A DNA stretch of 64,000 nt from Rhea pennata (lineage: Eukaryota > Chordata > Aves > Rheiformes > Rheidae): NCBI RefSeq assembly GCF_028389875.1, contig NC_084687.1, forward strand, positions 5,306,157 through 5,370,156, read 5' to 3'. Positions 13,802 through 27,400 of the stretch are shown here, piece after piece. Position numbers and translations under genes: made by a program. The notes under the pieces were generated by a model. The model was not told the origin of the DNA, searched no databases, and saw only the letters and a list, made by a program, of their open reading frames with translations. How positions within the stretch are numbered: position 1 is the first letter of the stretch; every line of letters starts with the position of its first letter.

Positions 13802-13868
13802 TATAAAAGTACTTAATAACAGCATAAGCCAGCAAAAGGCTGGCAGGCTGCGCTCTCAGACCTGGAAG
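13802..13868 (+). promoter_or_regulatory. TATA-box candidate followed by a short donor-ended exon
   Basis: TATAAAAG stands at 13802-13809. About 60 bases further the sequence GGAAG is followed by GTGAGG, a good donor with GT at 13869. A transcript starting about 30 bases after the TATA box would give a noncoding exon of roughly 37 bases that could splice to the CNTN2 start-codon exon at 15317. The arrangement suggests a proximal, possibly tissue-specific, alternative promoter. It is a motif-level prediction only. Confidence 0.3.
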
Positions 13869-15316
13869 GTGAGGCTGTGATCAAGCTCTCCAACCCAATG
13901 GAGAATTTGGGATTTGGTCACTTCTCTTTAAAGTGTCAGGAGCAGTCTGAGGTTACAGGGGACAGGAAGGGGCCAGGTGGCTTTTCCAGTCCCAGCGTGA
14001 GTTCCTGGAGTCGGGATGTGGAAGTAGGCACGGAACTATCTCTGTACTTGTTGAGGTGTGCTTCAACTGCAGTTATTAATGAGTACTGCGCTGTATTTTT
14101 ACAGTAGTAATGCACAGGGGGCTGGCTCTTGCAGGGTAAAAACCTAATCCCTGCTCGGAGGAGCTTCAAGCCAGCACTAGCTGGCTCTGGCAGACAGATG
14201 GGCACGGAGAAGTGGAAGCAATACCAGCTGGAGCAGAGGGAAAAGCAGCACTCGCAGCCCACGAGCAGCCCAGCTCTTGGCCGTGCCTCGAGCAGCAGTT
14301 TACTGGGGCGTGCGTTAGGGAGAGCATCACGGGACCAAGGCTCCCCATGGCTGGGGACTTCCTTGATGCTCTGCTTCAAAAGTCATACATGTTAACAAAG
14401 AGCAAAAAAATAGCCAACAACCTCACCTGTGTTAGAAGGAAAGAGATGAGCATGCTGCAGTTGCTCCAATGGTAGATTTAGAGCCAGAGACTCACACGCA
14501 GCCCCGCAGAGCTTGCCAGGCATGACAGCAGGGACTGGGGCAGCAGGGACAGCACAAACAGCTCTGTGTTTTGCTTTCTTTTATCCTCAAGAGAACATGG
14601 AAAACAGGAGTCCATGGAGGGGACTAGAAAACACTGCTCCACTCACCGACGTGTCGCATGGCCTCACGAAATGCCCTGGCACTCCCCTAGCTCTTGCTTT
14701 AACTATTCAAAGGCTTCACTGAAGAAACCAGAAAACGACCTGGAAGGCTGCAGCTCAACCTCACCAAAACCCATTTAAAGGGCCACTTCATGCATCCAGC
14801 TTTCCACACCAGTCCTGCAACTAGGCAGCAGTGTAGGGTGATGATCTGGGTCCCTCCTTAACCTCTCAAAAACAAGAGGACGGACTTCGCCAAAGGCAGA
14901 GCCAGTACGATGCGCCTTGTTTGAAAAGTTTCAATTAAAGAAGAATTTTTCACAAAATAACAACAAAATCTTTCCCCCGTCTCCCTCCACCAATAACCTA
15001 TATGCTTACAGTTCGCAAGTTTTTAAATAAAAATAGGAACATTTATTCCCAGCATTATTTTTGGAGGGGAGAGAAAGAAGGGCAGACAGTAGAAGGAGGA
15101 GGAGGAATAATTTCCCAATCAGTTCTAACTGTCACATCAGAAAGAGAAAGAAAAGAGCTTCTTCAAACCTCTGAGCTGCATCAGGCACTGGATGCTCTGC
15201 ACTGAGCAATTCTTGCATCAGACAGGCAGCCAGTGGGGACTTGCAGCTGGACACTGGGCTCTCAAATACAGTCACACAAATGCTGCAAATAATCCATCTT
15301 TTTCCTTCTCTTGTAG

Positions 15317-15438
15317 GGTTTCTGTCTCCACTTATCCGTAGAGACACGACTAAGCAGGCCATAACCCCCACTGGAGGCCCACGATGGGAGCTGCTACAGA
15401 ATTTGTTTTCACATCGCTAGCTGTCATCTCCTGCATGG
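15317..15438 (+). CDS. CNTN2: CNTN2 first coding exon (signal peptide)
   Basis: A pyrimidine-rich tract ending in TTGTAG precedes the exon, and ATGG followed by GTAAGA closes it. The ATG at 15384 has A at -3 and G at +4. It opens 18 codons, [18 protein letters not shown], plus one base, so the exon ends in phase 1. The next coding exon at 19193 begins with two bases that complete a codon and then reads [15 protein letters not shown], so the joined product starts with a hydrophobic leader and enters the known contactin-2 N-terminus. The human gene has the same phase-1 break inside the leader. No other upstream ATG exon with this phase and a hydrophobic leader was found. Confidence 0.8.
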
Positions 15439-18400
15439 GTAAGAACAGTCTCTGGGCCTGGTTGAGCACGTTGCCCAGGGCTTTCTATGGGCCAGCAGAG
15501 ACACCATGGTGAGGGACTCAACCAGGGTGCTCGGTCCCTGCCAAGCAGATATGCCTGGGGCATATGATGGATACACTGCAAGGATACACTGCTCTGCAAG
15601 GATGAGTCCTTCTATGGTTGGCATAGGGCTTCTGTGTTTGCAGCCATGCTGAAGCCTACTTCTCTCAGGGGGTTTATATAGCCAAGGAACACGTCTGTAA
15701 AAAGTCCAGCTTCTCTTTGTAATACTCAGAGAAATAGGATAGGAATGGTTGACACACTGCAAACAAGTCTCCTCTTTTCTGAATTCAAAATTAGGTGAAA
15801 TACAGGAGATGCAAAGGCACAGGCAAACCCTTGGCACAACCAGCACCTCTCTGGAGACCTGCTGCCTGGGCTTTGTTCTGGCCCCCGCATAAGGATGAAT
15901 TGCATCCTACCAGCAGGGCTCCCTGGAGATAAAGCCTCCTCACTCCCCAGCTCTTCTAGGGATGCCTTTTTTCTGTGCCCTGGCTGCAAAGATTCCCCCA
16001 TTTGTCATTCATCAGGGATGATTTTTGGATCTCAGGGAGTCTCAGGCTGCGCTTCGAAGGTCCGTTTTCAGCAGGGAGACATTTCATTTCAGGCAGCTGA
16101 GAATTAGGTAACGTCTTCCAGCTAATTCATCATACCAGGAAGAGACTGCTTGGCTGTCCTTATAAATATCTAATTACCTTTTAATGTTCTCTGGGTCCCT
16201 GAGGAGGAAGAGGGAGGGGTGGCTGGCCTAGATTGGGAGGCAATTAGCCTGTTTGGAAATCAGTCTGACCCAAATCTGGTAGAGGGAGCAGGACAGAGTT
16301 GGGTTCTCCCATTAACCAGCTGAGTTCATGCAACTTGCTCTCTGTTCAAGCTGAGCCCATAAAAAATGACGCAGTGCAAAACCCTAGGAGGGTTATTTTC
16401 CCTTGACCTTTGGCTGATGATGCAATGGATCTCAGAAGCCAGGCTGAGACCAAGGGAAAGGCTCACTGGGAATATGAGCAAGGAACAAGGGACAAAATTA
16501 TGCCAGCTATAGACAAGGCTCGAGGAAACAGTCTTGAGTGGGAGAAGACGAGACTCGGAGCCTCCAGGCACTGTTTGTCACCTCTGGCCCTGAGAGGTTG
16601 GCTCTGTAACTCCCCCCTCCCTCCGCCACATCACAGAAATGATGCCATCCCAGGGGTACAAAGAGCTTTAAAGCTAGTAAAATGCATAGAGAAGATCTTC
16701 TAATGAACAAGGCTGTCAGGAGAGTCTAAAAATCTCTCTGGCCTTTCTCCATTGAGGAAAAGCCATAGAAAATCTTGAAGTCTAAGGCTAGCCAACACGC
16801 TGTCCCTTCATTCCTCAGAAAGCTGCTCTTTAAAAACATCCACTTTGATTTTGTGCTTTTGTGTGTTCAGATTTCTTATAAAACCAATTAATTTCTCAGC
16901 TCTCTTATGTGCCAGGCTTCAGGCTGTGGTCAGAGCTACAAAGCTATAAATATGCTGTCAGTGCTCAATAAAAGGATTGCTGCTGATGCACTCGTAAAGG
17001 GGAGAGTTCAGCTATAGCACTTACGCTGTTTTCCTGGTCTCTGAAGCTGCTGTGTGGGTCTCAAAACAGAGTGAAAGCGTTCAACCTCCTGAACACTTGG
17101 GCTTTCCAGATCTGGCTCTCAGTACATTCAGAACAATAAAAGAAAATCCAAACTGACTGGGTCACTCTGCTTCTTGCAAAATTGGCATGCAGGCTTGAAG
17201 ACCTTTATCTTGTGTTTGTCTTATCCCCTACCCCAAAGACAGAGCCAGAGGAAGATACCTACTCTGGTAACATTAAAAATGACAGTTCTAAAGTGAGAGA
17301 AATAGCCCAGATCATGCAGCTCAGGAGGACCAAGATTTGCTGCTCTGCTTTGTTCTCAGTCATAAGTTCTAACCATATGCTGAACCTGTAACTATTTATT
17401 CTTTAATCTAGCAGCTGCTTGCTTAATGAATGAGATCAGGACATTTCACCCCCAACAGTAATCAGACACCTTGGAATTGTAGATAGAAACTGGTCTGAAC
17501 TTCTAGCATTGACTATAAATGAGAAAATCAATGCCTAACAGTTGTAGTCCATAACCTTGGCAGAGAAAAAGGGACAGCAGAGGATAGCAATAGGGAGGCA
17601 CAGGCTATGGGTGGAATAGGAAGGGAGGATTAGCCTAACTCGGTTTCACTGGGAAATAGCTTCCTGTGAGAAGAGGCACTCATGTGAGGATTAAGAATAT
17701 GTGTTTTATATGTTAAATAAATATATTTACCACATGCTACACATTAATCTCAAAATGTGACGCTACTAAACCTTAATCCATTCACTAGTATCTAGCAGAA
17801 CACAATTAGTACACTCATTTCATATTAATTCTGCATTGAATCATGATTATTTTAACTGCTAGTCAGCAGAGAGTTATTTCCAGCTGAGACTAGCTCTGCA
17901 CAGCTGTTGTTGACCCAATGGAGAGAAGAGATTTCCAGCTTATACAAAATTCTTCTTTGAGATTATAACAATACCAGAAGGAAAAAGGCACCTTTATCAA
18001 TTTGGAGAGGTTACAGACCTCAGAACAAGGCTTCTCTTATTCCCTTACCAATGTATTAGCTACAGGCTGTAGTTAGTCCCTCTCTATGTGACACCAGGGA
18101 CCATTAGTGTCCTTCTGAACGCAGCTCCCCTGCAACAGCATGTCCAACGCTGGCCGGAGCGGAGGGCCCAGCTAATTGCCAGTGTTTGGGCCCGGGGAGC
18201 AGCCGGAGCAGGCTGCAACCAGCTGCTCAGAATGGATTGAGCCAATTAGCAGAGCCCCTCTCCCATCTCGCCCTCATCTCCGCATGCAGGAACAGCCTGA
18301 ACATGAGATGCACCCCAGGAGCTGCAGGTAAAGGGCTGCTTCCTCCGAGCCCAGGAGAGCTGAGCTGCCCATTCCCTGCTGGAAGTTACTCTTGCATAAA

Positions 18401-21400
18401 ACATCACACTTACTGGAGTCGCTTAATTTAACCAGTGGTCATGCTGTGTACTGTAGGGAAGAAAACAGATTGCTGGTTGGCATAGCAGTTTTAAGACAGT
18501 TATTAATTCAATTACAAAGCACGGAAGGATCCTGGGGCCAGCTGAGCATCTCCGAGGCTATCACTGCAGAGGCAGAGGAGGACTGTGCTGGGGAGCACCC
18601 TGCTTTGAGGTGGCCCCATCCCTGTCCAGGAACAGGCATCTCTCTGGGTGACAGCGAGAGAAAAGACAAGCTAGTGATGATTATCTCACCAGCTGCTTTT
18701 GCACTTAGAGATTTCCAGACAGCTTCAGCTTTATTCTTCCTTACATGCACTGAATGGAAGATGGTCTGTTAGCATTCACTGTCTGAGACGCAGTCACTTG
18801 CTGCTGACAGCTGGCACCTTTCAGTGAAACATTATCGCCAAGGCGAAGGGTGGCCCAGATACAGTGTATGAGAAGGCAGGCAGGTCCTTGTGGTCCTAGC
18901 TGCTTCTTACGTAAAGAAACCTCATTTTTTTGCCTGTGCCTGAACCCTAATTGCATATACAAGATCAGAATCAAATTCCATGTCTGAACAATACCAAGAA
19001 AGTTTCAAACCTATCCCTAAAATACTGGCTAGGGCTGGGCCATAGTGACAGATGGGCTGTGATTCTCATGTTGCTCCTTCTTTTTTTCTGGACAGTTCTG
19101 ATGCTGCCAGGAACACCCAACAAAACCAAAAATGACAATTTTTAGAAAAAGCTCAGTTGAGCTCAGCAGGCTCTCCCTCCTGTCTTTTGCAGTTTGCTGC
19201 CAAGCACAGAGTAGCACAAGGAGCTACGGGCCGGTGTTTGAAGAGCAACCTGTCAACACCCTCTTTCCTGAAGGCTCAGCAGAAGAGAAAATCACGCTGG
19301 CTTGCCGAGCAAGAGCAAGTCCTCCTGCGACTTATAGGTGAGGTAACCTGCTCACAGCCACCTATCCTGAATCCCTGTGATGATTAAACACTGCAAGGAC
19401 GAGAGTTTATAAACCCACAGAAATGAACATGGCTCTGGCAGATTGGCACTAAAATACAAGGGGAACAGGCCAAGTCAATGCCAAAGACAAAGAGTCCTGA
19501 AGCACTGAGGCTTTGGTTGGGAGTGCCCAGTTTGGCACTGCCCAGACCTGCATCCAGCCTCAGGCGGCAACACCCCAGTGTAGTTACCCTCGGAGGCTCC
19601 GAAGGCCCTTACACAAAACCAGCCATTGGTAGTTTGAGAGAGTTTTTCCCATTGCAAAGGGCACCCCACTGGCAGTCTTGGTAAAGAGAGCTCCGAGACG
19701 AGTTCCTGCAAGGCTGAGGAACGACAGAGCTTTGGACCAAGTCCTCACCCCCTTCTGTACTAGGACTACGACCCAGTCATCAGGAATTCTGATTTCTGTT
19801 CTCCGCTTCTGTAAAAAGAAAATCACTAACATGGGAACCAGCCTCGCCTTCTGCTCTCACACTGGAGGTGCCATCCCTTCCAGGTCACAGACCAGACACG
19901 AACCTAACTCAAATCCCACGACACTCCAGCTAGAAAAACAAACACGCGCAGCCTCTTCGGAGGCACGCCGGAGCTCGCAGGCGCAATGACTGCTTGCCCC
20001 CTCCCTTCTTTGTGTGTGCTCTTGGCAGGTGGAAGATGAACGGCACAGAGATAAAGATAGAGCCAGATTCCCGTTACAGGCTGGTCGCAGGTGACCTAGT
20101 GATAAGCAACCCAGTAAAATCCAAGGATGCTGGCTCCTACCAGTGTGTGGCATCCAATCCCAGGGGCACGGTTGTCAGCAGAGAAGCCTCCCTCCGTTTT
20201 GGCTGTAAGTTCCATGTTTGTCTCCACAAGGTAAATGAAACGCAGCCACAGTAACACTGTGGTAAACTGATCCCCCTCCCCATTAATAAGGGTCAGCGAG
20301 AAGCTCTCCTGCACATAGTATCCAAAATCATCTCTTTGGGAATTCCCCCAGCACCTCCCATTAACTTGGAGATGCAGTAGGAATTGATGCACTGCCAAGA
20401 AAGTAGTATTTCTGGATCTTCCTCTGCAAGGCCACCGAACAGACAGGCCGTTGGGTGGGGAGATAAATATTTCTGTCATTACTTTGTCTCCTGGAATACT
20501 TGTTTTGTTAAAGTAAAGAATCTGTTAAGGAGAAAAAAATACTCTAGGTTCATTCTGTTTTCTTGCTCACCCCATAATCACAACATGTCTTCCCCTTGAA
20601 ATAAATCAAGTCCAGATAAAATACAGTAATTCCTCCAGCCGTTTTCTCCATGCACAGACAGGTTTCACCTTGCATGTTTAGTTTTGCAGGAATTCTCTGC
20701 AGAAGAGCGAGACCCAGTGAAGATCACAGAAGGCTCAGGAGTGATGTTCACCTGCAGCCCTCCTCCACATTACCCAGGTAAAGGCTTGCAGTTCAGGATC
20801 GCCACGAAATAGGGACTAGCAGGGTTGCTAGTGACAGGAGAGATGCAATAGAGTAAGTGTTTCTCAGACAAGTGAATCACTTCTTAATTTTCTTTGGGAA
20901 TTTTAGGAAAGCAAATTTGTTTTGAACTCAGAGTCTGCAAAGCAACAGAATAGAAATAGGACTTTGCGCATGGAGAAAACAAGTATGATCCAAGGATCAA
21001 CACAGGCTTAGACTAGTCTAGAAAGAGGCCTGTTTGCCTTAATCCAGCTTGAGAGGATACAGACAACTCAGTATTTTGTGCAGTTTATTCCTTTTTCTTT
21101 TCCACGTAGGCTTGTCCTATCGATGGCTTCTGAATGAGTTTCCCAATTTCATCCCAGCGGATGGAAGGCGTTTTGTCTCTCAGACAACGGGAAACCTTTA
21201 CATTGCCAAGACAGAGGCTTCTGACCTAGGAAACTACTCGTGCTTTGCCACCAGCCACATTGACTTCATCACAAAGAGCGTCTTTAGCAAGTTCTCCCGG
21301 CTCAGCCTTGCGGCAGACGGTCAGTACTTCTGGATTATCATAAGGGGACTTAGTAAAATGCAAAATTAACAAGCCACCTCAAAGCCCACAGGCTCCACAA

Positions 21401-24400
21401 GGCTCCAAGACCTGCATAAATCACCCACCTGCCTCTCTCAGTGGAACTTAAGACCTCACTAGAATATTAATTGCCTAGACCATGGGGGAACCAGCTCTCC
21501 TCCCAGGCCGCACTGCTCGTGCTGCCATCAGCAGCGTGCCACTGTGTGCTTATAAAAGAGAAAGGGCACCACATACCTGTGCAGACTGAAATTACCCTCT
21601 TCTGCCTTTGGGGACCTTGCAGAGGTGCAGCAAAAGATGATTCTTGGGCAGAGTGAAAAGGGTTGAGCAGGTAGGAAATTAAGGAGAAGTAGTCTGAGAT
21701 GTTGTATAAAAGAGAGTTTTGGAGACTTTAATAAGAGCTATTTTAAAAGGAAAATGAAACTTAGCCTCTGCCCGCCTATAAATTATCCAAACTTATAAAG
21801 GTTTTGCAAAGCAGTGAAACCTTGCAGGTACCTTTGTGCTTTAAGACCTCACATTCACAATTTTAAAGTCATTCAGAACTCCTTAATAGTGTTTTCCTTT
21901 TAACAGATGCCAGGCAGTATGGACCCACCATAAAAGCCAGATTTCCTGCAGACACCTACGCTCTGGCTGGGCAGATGGTGACTTTGGAGTGTTTTGCCTT
22001 TGGAAAGTGAGTCTAGTGTCTGTGTCATCCAGGCTCAGGGGGAGGGCATTACAGTGCCTTCCACCTTCACAGCCACCACCTCCTTAACTGATCCTACTGT
22101 AGACAAGAGACAGAGGGGAGAAAGGAGGAGGGATGAAATGGCAAAAGCAATTTGTCTTGCTAGCCAAGGTCCAGTTGGGATGGGAGCGGGGCGGCTAAAC
22201 GGGGCTTGGACTAAGCTACATTGCACAGTAAGGGGTGTCTGCTGCATTAGGCCCCAGAGCTGGGCTTCATCACATTTATTTTTACATAGCCCTGTACCTC
22301 GAATAAAGTGGAGGAAGGTGGATGGCTCACAGCCCTCCAAGTGGATCGCCAGTGAGCCCCTCTTGCAGATCCAAGATGTTGGCTTTGAGGATGAAGGCAC
22401 TTACGAGTGTGAGGCTGAAAACATCAAAGGGAGAGTCACCCATCAAGGCCGCGTTATCATTCAAGGTAACACTTTTAAACACAGGCCTTTCCAAAGCACA
22501 GCAAGATGCCCCAGGCAATGGACTGAGCCTTTGGGAGTGAAACAACTACCTCTGATTCCGGCTCATATCAGCCCCAATTAGACCTAACATAGAGCCCTAG
22601 CACAGAGCTGTGTGGATTACTGATATCTTTCCTCTGTAGAGTCATTTAGGCTATGGCAAGGATAGAGAGTCCTTCTAAGTTGCCCTAAAGCGATTCTAGC
22701 AAAAAAGAGGTAATCATGGATGGAAATACAGTGGTAAGAATCACATTTTGCTCTGGACTGAGATCTTCTCCAAGCCTGGGTATTTGCCCAAGATTAATGT
22801 TTGGAGCTATTAATCAGATCTAGTCAGGCTGCAAACTTAAACTGGTTCTTCTAGCCTGCAACCAGTCCTTCTCAAAGTTCAGTGATGACTGCATTTAGTC
22901 TTACAAAGAGAAACTATAATATTCTTCCTCAAGTCTGGATTCTGGCATAATTTTGTACAGTCCACATGCACAACTGTGGCCAGACCCATAGAGGACTCAG
23001 CCTGGCATCGCTGCACAAAAGGCAAAGGCTGTTACTATGGTGAAACATACTGTGATAAATAAATCTGCCAGCACAGAGATGACACAGTGAGCATCCTTCT
23101 GCCTGCCTGGCACAACAAACCTCTCATCTGATCTTCTTGGCTCTGCCATCTCCCTTGCTCCTTTGCAGCTCAACCAGAGTGGCTGAAGGTGATCACAGAC
23201 ACAGAAGCTGACATCGGGTCTGACCTGCGCTGGAGCTGCGCCGCAGCCGGCAAGCCGAGGCCGGCAGTCAGATGGCTTCGGAATGGGCAGCCGCTGACCT
23301 CCCAGGTACTGCAACGCCGACTTCGCAGATGGAAAACAGCTCAGCCGGTGCACATGAGGACTCACAGTACCGAATCTCCTGCTCCAAACCTAGATCCTTT
23401 ACTGCCTCACTGCAAATTCATCTCAACCCTGTTTTACAACCCCACATTTCTATTCCACATTCCCCCATGAGGCTGCAAAGCAAATTCCTTCTCCTATCAC
23501 TGCCATTCAGTCATTGTTTTCCATGCAGCTATGGGAACTAATAGCCAATTATCAGGGCAGAAAAATATTGCCTTGTGCCTATCTTTGTATGACCTGCACA
23601 TTACTGCTCAGGCACTCAGAAGTCTCAGCAAACAGAGCGCAGTGATGTGGGGTATAGACTGGAGAAACAGAAAATTTGGCATGAGTTTTCTCCCAAGGAA
23701 AATTAGGCATAAGAGTCTGTTGAAGTCTGTTCAAACTGGCTTAATGAGTCTGTGATGAAACTCAACCCTGAACGCACGAGGCTTGAGTTCCATTTTTGTT
23801 GTCCTCATCTAATGGGTTGATCCTCTTGTTTGCACAGAACCGCATCGAAGTTAGCGGTGGAGAGCTGAGATTTTCCAAGCTAGTCCTGGAGGACTCTGGC
23901 ATGTATCAGTGTGTGGCTGAGAACAAGCATGGCACAATATATGCAAGTGCTGAATTAACAGTGCAAGGTAACTTCTCATTTCCCAGTGCTCTGAGTTTCA
24001 ATGGGACTCTGAAGCATTTTATATCTCTTCCTAATATACTATGCTTGTCATATCAGACTATGATAAAAGCAGACAAAAACTGCTTCACTCACCATTGAAA
24101 TATAGTTGCTGGTTCAGCAAAGCACTATACAATCCTTTAAAATTTGAATACTGAGCAAATTCAATAATGCCAGGAGAGCACAAGGACATCTGTTTTAGCT
24201 ACAGAAAGTGTACGGGACAACAGCAGCAATACAAGCTCCCTTCCACTACGTTTTTCCTCTTTTTTTGGAGGAAAGCATTCAGAGAAGAGTTCAGTAGCCA
24301 TTCAGCCTGCTTTGAGGGATGGTGACTGGAACTGGGCTGATGCCAGACTCTCTCCATATTAGCCTAACAGCTTATCTCCTTATGGTCAGTAGACATTAGA

Positions 24401-27400
24401 GACGAATGAAAGGCTCTAAGCAGCAACTGTTTAACAGTAGCACATTGCAACCCATGAGGCCAACAAGCCCAATTGCTTCTCTGCAATTCCAGGAGGAGCT
24501 TTAAGTGAGATGGACATCTGCACTTGTACCAGGTGACTTTGGTCAGGACACTGAAGAAAATATCCTCTACATTTTCAGAAACAGCTGTTCTTGTGTTTCT
24601 CAAAGACCTTGCACTTGTTAGGGTCATATCACCATTGCTAAGTATGACACGTGTGTCATACGCCTTGGCAAGCATTAGAAACTACCTAGCATTTGGCAGC
24701 AGAGAACTCATTCCATCTTGCTCACACAGATATTGCCATGCTTCTACTACCAAGTCATCTGACAACAAATCAGTATCTACTTACAGCACAGTTAAAATGC
24801 TCATATAGCAGGGTTTTCTAATCGGTCCTCTTTTTCTTCCTTAGCCTTAGCACCTGATTTTAGACTAAACCCAGTAAAGCGACTGATACCTGCAGCCCGA
24901 AGTGGGAAGGTCATCATCCCATGCCAACCAAGAGCAGCACCAAAAGCCACTGTGCTCTGGACCAAAGGGACTGAACTGCTGATCAACAGTAGCAGGTAGC
25001 AGCGCAAAGTCAGCTTCTACCCAGAAACAATAGCTGAAACCACATCTTTTCTTGCCAGAACACTGGATTTGATGACACAAGTATGCTGCTACACCCCTAA
25101 ACACATACAATTTGCTATCCCTCTAGTTTCTTCTTTAAGAACTCTTATGTAACATCTTGCAGTCCTATCTTTATCATCAATTTCTCTAAGATCAGCAAGA
25201 ACTGACAACTGCTTGTCAGGCATACAGAGAGAACAGATATTTTAACCTTCCTTCTTGTTGTGGTTCTTCTTCCTTTCCAGGGTGACTATTACCACAGATG
25301 GCACCTTGATCCTCCAGAATATCAGCAAATCTGATGAGGGAAAATATACCTGCTTTGCTGAGAATTTCATGGGCAAAGCCAACAGCACTGGAATCCTATC
25401 TGTTCGAGGTAGGTATGTTTGGCTTGCTTTGGGCTCAATCAAGCAAGAAAAGTGCTAAGAATGCCATGATGTGAAGAGAAACATATTTCTCCACTCCTCA
25501 CACTCCCAAAAAGCAATTCAGTACTAAGGGAATGAGACTACTTTCAGCCTGCAGAACAACAATCCTTCTACCTGACCAGCCATACTGTTCCTACCAACAC
25601 CTGGTGCCTGGGAAAAGTATTTCCTTTTACTATCTCGTGTAAACCCCTATCTTCCTCCTCTAAGACTGCAGATGGTTCCTGTTAGAGAGGGATGACAAGA
25701 AGTTAGAAAGTGACAGCTGATTTGGATGCTCTGCAGCATTAATACAAAACTATTGTGTACAGCGAACATTTGCAGTTAACTAACAGCCTCCTCACTTTTT
25801 TTTCTCTGCAGATGCCACCAAAATCACACTGGCACCATCTAGTGCTGATATCAACGTAGGTGAAAACCTTACTCTACAGTGTCATGCATCCCATGATCCA
25901 ACTATGGACCTAACCTTCACCTGGTCATTAGATGATTTCCCTATTGACTTTGACAAGTCTGAGGGGCACTACAAGAGAGCAAGCGTGGTAAGTAGAAAGG
26001 GCAATTATGCACCATGAAAAAGGACACAAAACTAAAGCTTCTTTGTTTCCATGTCAAATGCTGGATTGTGACCAGATGTGATCTAATACTGTCCTCACTG
26101 CCTCTTCTCTTTTCCACCCAGAAGGAAACTATTGGGGACCTCAGCATCTTTAACACCCAGCTAAAGCATTCAGGGCGGTACACATGCACAGCCCAGACCG
26201 TAGTGGACAGTGCTTCAGAGTCAGCTATGCTGACTGTGAGAGGTAATTTCTCTGTCATGAGATTCTCTGCTCCTCATAAGCCCAAAGTAACAGGATGGTC
26301 CTTGCAAGGTAGCAGCACACTCTCCTCTGGCAACCACTTTGCAACGAAGCATTTGAATTGGGTGGGATAGGTCTTGAAAGCTTTGAAAGTGGCCAAAATT
26401 TGAGGTAAGGCTTCCTACCCTGCAGAGGGGAGAGGTCTGATTTTAATTTATGACTTGGAGAAACTAAAGAGCAAAAAGCCTCCAAATCTCTGTCACATTA
26501 GTAACGTATCTGTCTATCTGTCTGCCATCATCCCAGGACCTCCAGGCCCCCCAGGTGGTGTAATGGTGAGAGACATCAGTGATACCACTGTCCAGCTGAG
26601 CTGGAGCCGTGGCTTTGATAACCACAGCCCTATTGCCAGGTATATCATTCAGGCCCGGACCCTGCTCTCCAACAAATGGAAGCAAGCACGTACCAGTAAG
26701 TGTCTTTAGGGCAGCAGCTCTGGCATGGCCCATGCTGAAAGGGCTCAGAGGTGTTAGCTCTCTGGCAAGCTCTTGCTCTGTGTAGGCTAGCTGCCACTTG
26801 CTCTATTTGTTTTCTTCTCATGTTATTGGATTATATAGATCCTGCAAATATTGAAGGCAATGCAGAGACAGCCCAGGTGGTGAACCTCATTCCTTGGATG
26901 GACTATGAGTTTCGAGTCTTAGCAAGTAATATCCTTGGAGTTGGGGAACCAAGTTTACCCTCCAGCAAAATCCGTACCAAAGAAGCAGGTATGTGCAGAT
27001 ACATTCAGAGATAGAGAGAGGAATCAGAGATACCTTTCCCTTTACAGGGGGAAGGCTGGCTTGCATCCTGCCTTTGGCACAAGCAGAGAGTCATCTTGAG
27101 GGCTCTATAGGTGATGCCATAACAAAATTTTATGTCATTTTGCCCATTCACATTCCAAAGATAAAGAACTATGACTTTATTAGCATTAGTCATAAAACAT
27201 TAAACTATTATAATATGTCAGTTCTATGCCAGTTGCAAAAATCAAGACAAGTGCTAGCCTGAAGAACTATATCTTCTGAGCAGTAATGCACATTAATTTC
27301 TTTCTAATAAAAGCTCTCCCACATATTCCTGCTTTAGAGCGTGATTTTCATACCCTCTGAGAAATGCTGTCTCCAAATAAACTCATCAAGGGATAAGCCA

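Noticed and set aside
18186-18431. Possible alternative CNTN2 start exon ending GCTGCAG then GTAAAG
   Set aside because: The ATG nearest the donor gives no hydrophobic leader, and the 15317-15438 exon fits phase and leader properties far better.
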